Positions 23,208 through 31,829 of a DNA stretch of 64,000 nucleotides are shown here, in pieces. A program made the translations under genes and the position numbers. The notes under the pieces were generated by a model. That model did not search any database. It was not told where the DNA came from and saw only the letters and a list, made by a program, of their open reading frames with translations. This DNA comes from CAIKMD01 sp036501365 (GTDB lineage: Bacteria; Pseudomonadota; Alphaproteobacteria; ATCC43930; CGMCC-115725), in NCBI GenBank assembly GCA_036501365.1, contig DASYAL010000060.1, forward strand, positions 1 through 64,000. Reading direction: 5' to 3'. Position 1 is the stretch's first letter, and every line of letters starts with the position of its first letter.

Positions 23208-24202
23208 CCTTGCCGCCCGCCACCCGCACGCGTCCCGGCAGCGACATCAATCATCCGCTCGGCACCAAGGGCCTTATCGTCGTCTGCAAACGCGACGGCT
23301 TCGTCGAATTCCATGACGCGACGAATTTTGCGCTGCAGGAAGAGATCAAGCTGCCGGACTTTCCACATGAGGTCCTGCTCTCGCCCGACCGAAAGAAGGC
23401 CTATGTCTCGATCTATGGCAACGGCCAGGTCGGCACCAACACCGAGCCCGGCACCCGCATCGCCGTGATCGACATCGCCGCCAAGAAGCTCGACGGCTTC
23501 ATCGAGATCGCGCCCTTCCTCGCGCCGCATGCGATGATGTTCGACAAGACGGGGCTGCTCTGGGCGACCGCGGAATCGAGCCACGCCCTCGTCTATATCG
23601 ACCCGGTGCGCGGCGAAGTGGTCGGCCATGTCGAGACCGGCACCAACCGCTCGCATTTCATGGCCGCCAATGCCGATGGCACGAAAATCTACGTGCCGCA
23701 TCGCCAGCTTTCCTTCATGTCGGTGATCGATACGGCGACGAAACAGGTGACGAAGCGGATTCCCGATTTCCGCTACGAATGCCAGGGCGTCTGCACCGCG
23801 CCCGACGGCAATCGTGTCTATCAGGCCTCCTCGGCGCGGCCCGAGATCTGTGTCATCGATCCCGCGAGCGACACGGTCGCCGGCAAGATCAAGATTGAAG
23901 GGCTGGACGAGGATTTCCCGCCGCAGCTCAATCGGTTGCGGGTCAGCCCCGACAACCGCTACCTCGTCGTCTCGTTCAACCAGTCGCGGGTCGCGGCGGT
24001 GATCGATACCGAGGATCCGGCGCGCCAGCATCTCTTCAGGCTCGAGAAAGGCCCGATGGGTATCGCCTTCGGCGCCGATATGACGCACGCCTTTGTCACC
24101 AATCACGACGAGGGCACGATCTCGGTGATCGACCTCGCGGCGATGAAGCTCGCCGGCTCATTCAAGACCCATATCGGTCCGGAGACGATGGCGTTTTATT
24201 AG
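23204..24202 (+). CDS. YncE-like beta-propeller protein
   Basis: 332 residues of repeated beta-propeller blades with the YVTN-type pattern (SPDRKKAYVSIYGNGQVG, ANADGTKIYVPHRQLSFMSVID, SPDNRYLVVSFNQSR, ADMTHAFVTNHDEGTISVID). There is no signal peptide, so it is probably cytoplasmic. The ATG overlaps the end of the core-MetE gene, pointing to a shared pathway or complex. The similarity is to scaffold or lactonase-like propellers, with no catalytic motif I can name. Confidence 0.8.
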   Translation: MTLPPATRTRPGSDINHPLGTKGLIVVCKRDGFVEFHDATNFALQEEIKLPDFPHEVLLSPDRKKAYVSIYGNGQVGTNTEPGTRIAVIDIAAKKLDGFIEIAPFLAPHAMMFDKTGLLWATAESSHALVYIDPVRGEVVGHVETGTNRSHFMAANADGTKIYVPHRQLSFMSVIDTATKQVTKRIPDFRYECQGVCTAPDGNRVYQASSARPEICVIDPASDTVAGKIKIEGLDEDFPPQLNRLRVSPDNRYLVVSFNQSRVAAVIDTEDPARQHLFRLEKGPMGIAFGADMTHAFVTNHDEGTISVIDLAAMKLAGSFKTHIGPETMAFY

Positions 24203-24228
24203 TGGTCGACCCACAGCTCGCTATTCAT

Positions 24229-24291
24229 CGTCATGCCTGCGAAAGCGGGCATCCAGTCTACGGCCCTGGCCCCCGCTTTCGCGGGGTGACG
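24229..24291. repeat. REP-like extragenic palindrome
   Basis: Starts CGTCATGCCTGCGAAAGCGG and ends in the near-inverse CCCCGCTTTCGCGGGGTGACG, with the usual ATCCAG in between. This form (CGTCAT..CGCGAAAGCGGG..) is a common dispersed palindrome in alphaproteobacteria. It sits between convergent genes, where it could act as a bidirectional terminator. Confidence 0.75.
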
Positions 24292-24311
24292 AGAAGAAAG
24301 GGATCCGTGGT

Positions 24312-25553
24312 TTAGAGCGCTTCGCCTCTGACCAGCCGCGGCAGGTCGCCGGTCACGCCCATCGCGTGGCGCATGAAGAATTTCTTCAAGCCCGGCGCGC
24401 GACCGACCGCCGCAAGGCCGATGTCGCGGGCGACTCGCAGAGGTGGAGCCTCGGTCGAAAACAATCGGTTGAGCCCGTCGGTCACCGCCGTGAGCGTCAG
24501 GCTGTCGAAGCGCCGCCAGCGTTCGTAGCGCTTGAGGAGTTCGGCGCCGCCGAGATCGAGGCCGAGACGATGCGCGTCGACGATCAGCTCGGCGAGGGCC
24601 GCGATATCGCGCACGCCGAGATTCCAGCCCTGGCCGGCGATCGGATGGATGACATGGGCGGCGTCGCCGATCAGCGCCAGGCGATGCGCGGCGTAGCGCT
24701 CGGCCTGAATCAGCATCAGCGGATAGGACCAGCGCCCGGGCTCGACCTCGAGGTGCCCGAGGAAATCGCCGAACCGGCTCGCCAGCTGCACGGCGAAGTC
24801 CGCATCATCGAGCGCCAGGAGCGCCGGCGCCGCGCGCTCGTCCTCGGTCCAGACGATCGACGAGCGATTGCCCCCCTCTTTAAGGGTGGGCATCGGCAAA
24901 ATTGCGAACGGCCCGGCGGCGCGGAAATGCTCGACCGCGACGCCGCGATGCGGCTGCGCGTGGCGCACGACGCAGACGATCGCGGTCTGGCGATAGGATT
25001 TGCGCCAGGTCTTGATGCCGGCCGCGTCGCGCAGCGGCGAGTTGCGGCCGTCGGCGCCGACCGCGAGCGGCGCGATGATGCGCCCACCGTCGGCGAGGAG
25101 CAGACGCGTTTGCGCCTCGGCGAATTCCACATCCTCGACCGCGCTCGGCGCGAAGAGTGTCAGGCTGGGCAGCGCTTCGGCGCGCGCCTGCAAGGCGCCG
25201 CGCAACAGCCGGTTCTCGACGATGTAGCCGAGCGCCTCGGCGCCGACCTCGCGCCGGTTGTAATGGAGAAAGAGCGGCGAATCGCCGTCGGCGACGCGGA
25301 TTTCGCGGATCGGCTCGGCATGCGGGGCAAGCGCGTCCCAGACGCCGATGCCGGCGAGCACCTGCTGTGAGCCGTAAGCGATTGCCGTGGTGCGGCCGTC
25401 ATAGGCGGCGCTCCGGAATTTCGCCGGGTCTTCGCGATCGATGACCGCGACCTCGATGCCGGCGCCGGCGCAAGCGATGGCGAGCGCCAGGCCGGAAAGG
25501 CCGCCACCGACGATCGCGACTTCGGCGCGAATCTCGCGAAGGCGTTTCGGCAT
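24312..25553 (-). CDS. UbiH-family FAD hydroxylase (ubiquinone biosynthesis)
   Basis: 413 residues. The FAD Rossmann motif is AIVGGGLSGLALAIACAGAG (about 13-32). The second FAD motif is ALIGDAAHVIHPIAGQGWNLGVRD, the UbiH/UbiF/VisC signature, with GD and the PxxGQGxN loop intact. These enzymes hydroxylate the benzoquinone ring on the way to ubiquinone; alphaproteobacterial UbiL/UbiM relatives can act at several ring positions, so I give no symbol. Converges with the propeller gene across the palindrome. Confidence 0.9.
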   Translation of the reverse strand: MPKRLREIRAEVAIVGGGLSGLALAIACAGAGIEVAVIDREDPAKFRSAAYDGRTTAIAYGSQQVLAGIGVWDALAPHAEPIREIRVADGDSPLFLHYNRREVGAEALGYIVENRLLRGALQARAEALPSLTLFAPSAVEDVEFAEAQTRLLLADGGRIIAPLAVGADGRNSPLRDAAGIKTWRKSYRQTAIVCVVRHAQPHRGVAVEHFRAAGPFAILPMPTLKEGGNRSSIVWTEDERAAPALLALDDADFAVQLASRFGDFLGHLEVEPGRWSYPLMLIQAERYAAHRLALIGDAAHVIHPIAGQGWNLGVRDIAALAELIVDAHRLGLDLGGAELLKRYERWRRFDSLTLTAVTDGLNRLFSTEAPPLRVARDIGLAAVGRAPGLKKFFMRHAMGVTGDLPRLVRGEAL

Positions 25554-25601
25554 CGGCGCAGAGTGAAACGCAGCGGCGCGAAACTCAAGCTGTGGCCGCG
25601 G

Positions 25602-25898
25602 CTATTCGGTTTCCATCTTGATGCGCCGGCCAATCCGCTGGCCATGGGGATGGGCATCGAACAGCGCGCGGCCGCGCGGCGCCGGCGCCCGCCAGCCGCG
25701 GGCGCGCAAGCGGTCATAAACCGCTCGCGCTTCTGCCGGCAGATGATCCGCACAGATACGGATTGGCCCTCCGGTTTCGCCGTCGGCGGCGAGGATTACC
25801 GCCGGCGCGCCGCAAATCGCGCAGGGGAATGTCTCCACCGGCCGGCGGTCGCGTGGCGGCAACGGGATCGACTGGATGGGCATCGAAAGGAAGGCCAT
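25602..25898 (-). CDS. small hypothetical Cys-rich protein
   Basis: 98 residues. The middle contains CAICGAP and, about 23 residues later, RICADHL, giving C-x2-C and C-x2-H pairs that could hold a zinc. The rest is Arg-rich (RARGWRAPAPRGRALFDAHP). No strong ribosome site precedes the ATG at 25,898. It lies between the kinase-phosphatase and ubiH-like genes on the same strand. I do not recognise a family. Confidence 0.5.
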   Translation of the reverse strand: MAFLSMPIQSIPLPPRDRRPVETFPCAICGAPAVILAADGETGGPIRICADHLPAEARAVYDRLRARGWRAPAPRGRALFDAHPHGQRIGRRIKMETE

Positions 25899-25952
25899 GG
25901 CAACACAACACCAGGCCCCCGGGGTCGGATGCGTCGGTTCCGGGTAAGGGCG

Positions 25953-27659
25953 CTAATGCCGCAGCAACGACCACAGCAGCGCCAGCGCCAACATCGCGGC
26001 AATCCCCTGCCAGAAGCGCAACGGATGGCGCTCGTACAGCGTTTGCGGCCGTCGCGGCCCGGCCGGGGCGCGCGCCGGCCCCGCCTCCATCTCGACGGCG
26101 AATTCGCTCACATCGCGGAAGCGGTCGGCGGGATCGCGAGCGATTGCGCGGCCAAGCGCCGCCTCGAGCCAGGCCGGCAAGTCCGGCCGCAGCGCGCACA
26201 GCTCTTTCGGCCGCTCGCGCCGCGGCGGGCTGACCGCATCGGCATTGTCATAGGGATATTCGCCGGTGAAGGCGTGAAACATGGTCACGCCCAGGGCATA
26301 GATATCCGTCTGCTCGTTGCCGGGCTCGCCGCCGAACATCTCCGGCGCCATGTAGGCGACGGTGCCGGGAATGTTCTCGGGCGGAAAATCCTCCATGCCC
26401 GGCACCCGCACGACGCCGAGATCGATCAGCTTCAGCGAGCCTTCGCTTTCGAGGATCACATTATCCGGCTTGATGTCGCGATGGATCACGCCGACGCGAT
26501 GCAGCGAGGCGACAGCGCGCGCGAGCTTGATCGCGATGTTGCGGCCTTCCTCGAGGCCGACCGCCGGCCCGCGCGCCTGCCGCACCTCCAACAGCTCGCC
26601 CTGATAGAGCGGCATCACGGTATAGAGACAAGTCTGGCGTCCCGGCGGCAGCTCGATGATGCGCCCGACCCACGGGCTGCTGACGCGGGCGCCGACCCAA
26701 GCCTCGCGCACGAAAGCGGCGTGATAGGTGGCGACGGCGGCGACCTGGGGTTTGGGGAATTTCAGCGCGACATCGCCGCCGTCGATCTCGTCGATCGCGC
26801 CGAAAAGCCGGCTGTAGCGTCCGTCCGAGATCAGCACTTTGAGCACGAAGCCGTCGACGGTCTCGCCGTCGATCGGCGTCGCGATCAGCGGCAGTTGCTG
26901 GATTGCGGTGCCGATATCGGCGGTGTCGGCATCCGGCAGGCGCACGACGTCGAGCACCAGCGCCGTGCAATTGTCGGTGCTGCCGAAGTCGAGCGCCGTC
27001 TTGATCAAGGCGCGCGCCGTATCCTCGGGCGCCGAGCGGTCGCGCAGGATCTCGGCGATCGTCTCATCCTTCAGCACGCCGTGCACGCCGTCGCTGCACA
27101 GCAGGAAGCGGTCGTGCAGCGCCACCGGCTGGCTCGCATAGTCGAGCCGCACTTCGGCTTCGACGCCGAGCGCGCGCGTCAGCACGCGCGCCTGCGTGGC
27201 TTCGTTGATACGCGCATGATCGGTGGTAAGGCAGGTAAGGCGCCCGCCGCTCATCCGGTAAGCGCGCGTATCGCCGACGTGGAGCAGATGAACGATGCGG
27301 CCGCGCAACACCAGCGCGGTGAAGGTGCAGCCCATGCCGGCGAGCTCCGGATCGTGCCGCCCTTGCGAATGGATCCAGTTGTTCAGCGAAGTGATGATCG
27401 TCGCCGAGGCGCGACGCACTTCCATCGTCTCGGGTAGATCGCAAAATCCGTCGAGGAAGCCGCGCACCGCGGTCTCGGCAGCGACGCGGCCGCCTTTCGC
27501 GCCGCCGATGCCGTCGGCGATCGCCGCCACCACGTCGCGGCGCGGCTGCGGCAATTCGGGTCCGAAGACCGCGCCGACGAAATCCTCGTTGCGCGGGCGC
27601 GGTCCGGTTTCGGAGACGAAGCCGATCGTGGCTTTGGCGCTGATGACGCGGTCAACCAT
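25953..27659 (-). CDS. fused PP2C phosphatase / Ser-Thr protein kinase
   Basis: 568 residues carrying both opposing activities. Residues about 1-245 are a PP2C phosphatase: ETGPRPRNEDF, AIADGIGGAKGG, MGCTFTALV, LLHVGDTRAY, LCSDGVHGVL and DNCTALVLDV keep the metal-binding aspartates. Residues about 260-530 are a Hanks-type kinase: ALKFP lysine, VIHRDIKPDN catalytic loop, LIDLGV in place of DFG, and GTVAYMAPE. The last about 25 residues are one membrane helix (FWQGIAAMLALALLWSLL), so both domains would be cytoplasmic and membrane-tethered. Similar fusions in proteobacteria often lie beside nitrate or nitrite assimilation genes; here ammonium transporters follow. Confidence 0.92.
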   Translation of the reverse strand: MVDRVISAKATIGFVSETGPRPRNEDFVGAVFGPELPQPRRDVVAAIADGIGGAKGGRVAAETAVRGFLDGFCDLPETMEVRRASATIITSLNNWIHSQGRHDPELAGMGCTFTALVLRGRIVHLLHVGDTRAYRMSGGRLTCLTTDHARINEATQARVLTRALGVEAEVRLDYASQPVALHDRFLLCSDGVHGVLKDETIAEILRDRSAPEDTARALIKTALDFGSTDNCTALVLDVVRLPDADTADIGTAIQQLPLIATPIDGETVDGFVLKVLISDGRYSRLFGAIDEIDGGDVALKFPKPQVAAVATYHAAFVREAWVGARVSSPWVGRIIELPPGRQTCLYTVMPLYQGELLEVRQARGPAVGLEEGRNIAIKLARAVASLHRVGVIHRDIKPDNVILESEGSLKLIDLGVVRVPGMEDFPPENIPGTVAYMAPEMFGGEPGNEQTDIYALGVTMFHAFTGEYPYDNADAVSPPRRERPKELCALRPDLPAWLEAALGRAIARDPADRFRDVSEFAVEMEAGPARAPAGPRRPQTLYERHPLRFWQGIAAMLALALLWSLLRH

Positions 27660-27715
27660 CGTGCCTGCGCAGGCGTACAGCGCGGCGGCGATGGCGGCGG
27701 CGCAGCGTCAAGTCG

Positions 27716-28066
27716 TCAGCCTGGGTCGTCGAGGCTGCAATGATCGGAGACGAAATAGCCGCCGGTGCTCGACGCGGCGACGAAGGTCAATTTCCCGGAT
27801 TTGCGGTCGAGGGTGTAGTTGCCGCCGTCCTTGGCGTCGTGCCACGAGATCTGGGTGTCGCTGATCGAGGCCGCGTTCGCATCGACCGTGCTGTGCGCGT
27901 AATCGATGGTGATCTTCCAGGTCGTGCCGCTGGCGGGATTGGTGCAGGTGGCGGCGGCTTGGGAGGGCGTCGCCGCGCTACCGGCGGCGGCGAAGCCGAG
28001 GTTGGGGGCGGCCGCGGCAAGGCTTGCCGCCAAGAGCCGGAGCGCCCGTCGCTGAAATCGGGTCAT
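27716..28066 (-). CDS. secreted hypothetical protein
   Basis: 116 residues from the ATG at 28,066. The N-terminal signal peptide is TRFQRRALRLLAASLAAAAP. The mature part has two cysteines (ATCTNPASG and SDHCSL) that could pair, and a beta-rich centre (TWKITIDYAHSTVDANAASI, TYTLDRKSG-like NYTLDRKSGKLTFVAAS). It looks periplasmic. The function is unknown. It is on the same strand as the kinase-phosphatase and reads away from the ammonium transporter. Confidence 0.65.
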   Translation of the reverse strand: MTRFQRRALRLLAASLAAAAPNLGFAAAGSAATPSQAAATCTNPASGTTWKITIDYAHSTVDANAASISDTQISWHDAKDGGNYTLDRKSGKLTFVAASSTGGYFVSDHCSLDDPG

Positions 28067-28244
28067 ATGAAATCCATAGCCAATTCCGCGCGGCTTGCAA
28101 AGAAGTCCCGCGCTATCTGCCGCCGCCGCAAATCTGGGCAATTTCCCGCCAGGATGCCGCTTTTATAACCAGTTATCGGCGCGAAACCCGGCGCCGGGTG
28201 CTCCTAGCGCTGCTTTGCGCAATCCGCGCGCGCATTTCCATGGA

Positions 28245-28259
28245 TGGCACGGTTCTTGC
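28245..28259 (+). promoter_or_regulatory. sigma-54 promoter of amt1
   Basis: TGGCACGGTTCTTGC matches the RpoN -24/-12 consensus TGGCAC-N5-TTGC at every fixed base. It lies 117 nt upstream of the amt ATG, inside a 309-bp gene-free stretch (28,067-28,375), leaving room for a leader. RpoN/NtrC control of ammonium transport is the known rule in proteobacteria. I saw nothing else definite in that stretch. Confidence 0.88.
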
Positions 28260-28375
28260 GGAAATGCTTTCGCGTCAGTCCCTGGGATCGCGCAGGACCG
28301 TGCTTCGGCGCGGCTTGAGTGCGGTTTCGGGAATGCGTCATCGCCCGGCAAGGACAAAAGGGGGAGATTCAATTC

Positions 28376-29716
28376 ATGGCACTGGTTCCATCACCACAAT
28401 GGCTGAACGAAGGCGATAATGCCTGGCAGCTTGCGGCAGCGACCTTCGTCGCCCTGCAAAGCATCCCGGGCTTGGTCGTTCTTTATGGCGGCGTCGTCAA
28501 AAAGAAGTGGGCGCTCAATTCCGCCTTCATGTCGATCTATGCCTTTGCTTCGGTGCTCGTCGTCTGGCTCCTATGGGCCTACAACATGGGCTTCGGATCG
28601 GGCTGGCTCGGTATCGGCGGCAACATGTTCGTCGGCGCGCCGATCCCGGCTCTTTCTGCCGCCTTCACGTTGGGACAAGCGACCGTTCCCGACGCCGCGT
28701 CCGGTATGCCGCCGATGGCATTCCCGATGGCGACGCTGATCTACTTCCAATTCGTATTCGCGGCGATCACCGTCATCATCCTCGCCGGCTCGGTGCTGGG
28801 CCGGATGAGCTTCCGCGCCTGGGTGATCTTCTGCCCGGTGTGGATGACCCTCGTCTATACCGTCGGCGCCTACAGTCTTTGGGGCGGCGGCTGGCTCGCC
28901 GGCCTCGGGGCGGCGGACTTCTCCGGCGGTTATGTGATTCATCTCGCCGCTGCGACCTCCGGCTTCGTCGCCGCGGCGATGGTTGGTCCCCGTCTGCAAG
29001 CGGATCGCGATAACTTCCCGCCGAACAGCTTGCTGGTGACCTTGGTCGGCGCCGGCATCCTGTGGCTCGGCTGGAACGGCTTCAACGGTGGCGACCCCTA
29101 CTTTGCCAACGCCGATGCCGGCGCGGCCGTGCTCAACACCAATACCGCGACCGCGGTCGCGCTGCTGGTCTGGGTGCTGCTCGACAAGATGGCCTATGGC
29201 AAGCCCTCGGTGATCGGTGCGGTCAATGGCATGATCGCTGGCCTGGTCGCGATCACCCCCGGCGCCGGTTATGTCGATGGCACTGGCGCGATCGCCATCG
29301 GCATCGTCGCCGGCATCATCCCCTGGCTCAGCATGAACAAGTTCCAGAAGACCAAGATGATGATGAAGGTCGACGATACGCTCAGCGTGTTCTCGACCCA
29401 CGGCGTCGCGGGTCTGACGGGCGGTCTGCTGGTCGGCATCCTTGCCAATCCTGCCATGCTGGTCTACGTCGGCACGGAGAAGGATGCGCCCGGCGTGAGC
29501 ATCACCGGCTTGCTCTACGGCGATAGCGGGCACCAGCTGCTCATTCAGCTGCTCGCTGCCGCGTTCATCATCTGTTACAACGTGATCGCGACGTTCGTCA
29601 TCCTCAAGGTCATCTCCTTCATCACGCCCTTGCGGATGGAGGACGCGATCCTGAAAGTCGGCGACGACGCGGTGCATGGCGAGACCGCCTACGCGATCGG
29701 CCAGGAGGGCGAGTAA
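28376..29716 (+). CDS. ammonium transporter (Amt), first copy
   Basis: 446 residues from the ATG at 28,376 with GGGGGAG upstream. It has eleven hydrophobic segments. The twin-histidine pore residues are in GYVIHLAAATSG and FSTHGVAGLTGG. LGWNGFNGG and FQFVFAAITVIILAG are further Amt signatures. The gene lacks a cleavable signal peptide, unlike the second copy. No glnK/glnB is adjacent, so PII regulation would come from elsewhere. A strong sigma-54 promoter upstream implies induction on nitrogen limitation, and a clear terminator follows. Confidence 0.93.
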   Translation: MALVPSPQWLNEGDNAWQLAAATFVALQSIPGLVVLYGGVVKKKWALNSAFMSIYAFASVLVVWLLWAYNMGFGSGWLGIGGNMFVGAPIPALSAAFTLGQATVPDAASGMPPMAFPMATLIYFQFVFAAITVIILAGSVLGRMSFRAWVIFCPVWMTLVYTVGAYSLWGGGWLAGLGAADFSGGYVIHLAAATSGFVAAAMVGPRLQADRDNFPPNSLLVTLVGAGILWLGWNGFNGGDPYFANADAGAAVLNTNTATAVALLVWVLLDKMAYGKPSVIGAVNGMIAGLVAITPGAGYVDGTGAIAIGIVAGIIPWLSMNKFQKTKMMMKVDDTLSVFSTHGVAGLTGGLLVGILANPAMLVYVGTEKDAPGVSITGLLYGDSGHQLLIQLLAAAFIICYNVIATFVILKVISFITPLRMEDAILKVGDDAVHGETAYAIGQEGE

Positions 29717-29794
29717 GCCTTCCACGCGCGGCGATGACGTCTTCGGCCGGCGGCGGGATGGGTCGTCCCGTTGCCGGCCGAGGCGCAACTTCGT

Positions 29795-29824
29795 AAGGCG
29801 GAGGGGAGACCCTCCGCCTTTCGC
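29795..29824 (+). terminator. rho-independent terminator after amt1
   Basis: An 11-bp perfect stem AAGGCGGAGGG / CCCTCCGCCTT with loop GAGA, followed by a short T run. It lies 79 nt after the stop. Confidence 0.85.
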
Positions 29825-29964
29825 GTTCGTGGACCGTCGTGGGGTCGTCCCGCCTCGCCCGTTTTCTAAGCAGCGCTTAGCGCTCTGCCTAATAAATCGC
29901 CAGGGCCATGCTGCGTCGCACACGAGACGCTCCGAAATCCCCGCCATTTCGGCGCATCGCCGAC

Positions 29965-29979
29965 TGGCATGAATCTTGT
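29965..29979 (+). promoter_or_regulatory. possible weak sigma-54 promoter of amt2
   Basis: TGGCATGAATCTTGT keeps the -24 GG and spacing but has T for C at the end of both half sites. It lies in the 329-bp gap between the two amt genes (29,717-30,045), which otherwise holds only the amt1 terminator. Confidence 0.5.
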
Positions 29980-30045
29980 TCTTGGCAAGGGGGTCCGCAA
30001 ACGGCTCCGGGTCCGGATCGTCGAGTCAAAGGGGGTTTCGAGAGT

Positions 30046-31503
30046 ATGAATTTCCGCAGGTTGTTGCCGGTGGCCGCGTTGGTCGTGCCGCTGCTTTTCG
30101 TCGGTGCCGCGCTCGGCAGCAGCGTCGCCTATGCGCAAGACCAATCGGCACCGGTGGCCGCACCAACCGCGCCGGCACCGCCCGCCGGTCAAGCTGCGGC
30201 GCCGCCCGCGATGGCTGCGCCGGCAGCCGCGCCCGCTTGCGACGCCAAGACGCTCGAAGCCTGCCAGCCCAATTCCGGCGACACCGCCTGGATGCTGACC
30301 TCGGTGGCACTGGTGCTGATGATGACCGTGCCGGGCCTCGGCCTCTTCTACGGCGGCATGGTGCGCAAGAAGAATGTCGGCGACACGGTCATGACGAGCT
30401 TCGCCATCACCTGCCTCGTCACCATCCTCTATACGATCTGCACCTACAGCATGGCGTTCACCGCCGGCACGCCGTTTATCGGCGGCCTCAGCCGCGCCTT
30501 CTTGCAGGGCATCCTCAGCGATATCGGCAAGGGCATCGGCAATCCCAATCCGCTGGCGCCGACGATTCCCGAAACCGTCTATTCGATGTTCCAGCTCACT
30601 TTCGCGATCATCACCCCGGCGCTGATCGCCGGCTCTTTCGCCGAGCGCATGAAATTTTCGGCGATGCTGTGGTTCATCGGCCTCTGGGCGATCTGCGTCT
30701 ATGCCCCGGTGGCGCACTGGGTGTGGGGACCCGACGGTTTCCTCAATAGCACCAATGACGGCGCTTTCGTCAAAGTGCTCGACTTCGCCGGCGGCACGGT
30801 CGTGCATGTCAATTCGGGCGTCGCCGGGCTGATGTGCGCGATCATGCTCGGCAAGCGCAAGACGACGGGGCCGGCGCACAACGTCGTGCTGACCTTCATC
30901 GGCGCATCGCTCCTCTGGGTCGGCTGGTTCGGCTTCAATGCGGGCTCGGCGGTGACCGCCAATCTGCAGGCCGGCATGGCGATGACAGTGACGCAGATCG
31001 CGACCGCGATGGCCGGGCTCACCTGGATGTTCGTCGAGTGGATCCACCGCGGCAAGCCGACGGTCATCGGCATCTGTTCGGGCGCGGTCGCGGGCCTCGT
31101 CGCGATCACCCCGGCTTCGGGTTTCGTCGGCCCGGCCGGCGCGCTCGCCATCGGCATTGCCGCCGGCATCGTCTGCTATAGCGGCGCGGTCTGGGTCAAA
31201 GCCATCTTCGGCTACGACGACGCGCTCGACGCTTTCGGCGTCCATGCCATCGGCGGCGCCACCGGCGCGATCCTCACCGGCGTCTTCGCCATCAGCGAAT
31301 ATGGCGGCACCTCCGGTTGGATCGAGGGCAATGCCGGCCAGGTGCTCAATCAGATCGAAGGCGTGCTGATCGTCGTCGTCTACGACGTGATCGTGTCGCT
31401 CATCCTGCTGAAGATCATCGATGTCGTCATCGGCCTGCGCGTCGATGAGGAGATCGAGCGCGACGGTCTCGACCTCGCCCTGCATGGCGAGACGGTTCAG
31501 TGA
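30046..31503 (+). CDS. ammonium transporter (AmtB), second copy
   Basis: 485 residues from the ATG at 30,046. It begins with a signal peptide (MNFRRLLPVAALVVPLLFVG to AYA), then a Pro/Ala-rich linker to about residue 65 with two Cys near CDAKTLEACQ, then the Amt core. The pore histidines are in TVVHVNSGVAGL and FGVHAIGGATG. LFYGGMVRKKN is the conserved cytosolic loop. The signal peptide matches the E. coli AmtB arrangement. It forms a tandem pair with amt1 but is divergent in sequence, so the duplication is old or the two have different roles. Confidence 0.93.
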   Translation: MNFRRLLPVAALVVPLLFVGAALGSSVAYAQDQSAPVAAPTAPAPPAGQAAAPPAMAAPAAAPACDAKTLEACQPNSGDTAWMLTSVALVLMMTVPGLGLFYGGMVRKKNVGDTVMTSFAITCLVTILYTICTYSMAFTAGTPFIGGLSRAFLQGILSDIGKGIGNPNPLAPTIPETVYSMFQLTFAIITPALIAGSFAERMKFSAMLWFIGLWAICVYAPVAHWVWGPDGFLNSTNDGAFVKVLDFAGGTVVHVNSGVAGLMCAIMLGKRKTTGPAHNVVLTFIGASLLWVGWFGFNAGSAVTANLQAGMAMTVTQIATAMAGLTWMFVEWIHRGKPTVIGICSGAVAGLVAITPASGFVGPAGALAIGIAAGIVCYSGAVWVKAIFGYDDALDAFGVHAIGGATGAILTGVFAISEYGGTSGWIEGNAGQVLNQIEGVLIVVVYDVIVSLILLKIIDVVIGLRVDEEIERDGLDLALHGETVQ

Positions 31504-31581
31504 CGAGGGAATTTGGTGGCGTAGCAAGTTTGTTGGGTAGTACCGCGTAGTACCGAGTACCGATCGTTTCTCCAGAACCTG

Positions 31582-31614
31582 GGGGCGCCGCTTGCGGCGC
31601 CCCATTTTCTTTTC
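31582..31614 (+). terminator. rho-independent terminator after amt2
   Basis: A 10-bp stem GGGGCGCCGC / GCGGCGCCCC followed by ATTTTCTTTT. It lies 79 nt after the amt2 stop. Confidence 0.85.
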
Positions 31615-31698
31615 ACGACGGCTGGGTGCACAGCGCCGAAAAGTCCCCCTATAGCCGTCATAAAAGGAGCAGTGGTTTGCTGCTAACGAGTGCGGCAG

Positions 31699-31800
31699 AT
31701 GGGGAACTTGCTGGTCGTCGCGCTGATCTTTCTCGCGGGCTTCGCCTGCGGCTATGGCCTGCGCGCCCATCTCTCCCATCGCCGCCGCCGCTACTACTGA
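31699..31800 (+). CDS. 33-residue single-helix membrane peptide
   Basis: Reads MGNLLVVALIFLAGFACGYG, then a basic tail ending RRRRYY. One clear transmembrane helix is followed by positive charges, so the C-terminus should be cytoplasmic. Short peptides of this design (AGFACGYG.R.H..RRRRYY) are familiar in Rhizobiales and Rhodospirillales genomes but have no function. Ribosome site is weak (GAGTGCGG). Confidence 0.55.
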   Translation: MGNLLVVALIFLAGFACGYGLRAHLSHRRRRYY

Positions 31801-31829
31801 CGCCGCCGCCCGCGCGCTAAGCTTCGCGC

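Noticed and set aside
31534..31560. Short repeated motif GTAGTACCG / GAGTACCG as an iteron or CRISPR unit
   Set aside because: Only two to three imperfect 8-9-base copies with no regular spacing. No CRISPR-like array was seen anywhere in the window.
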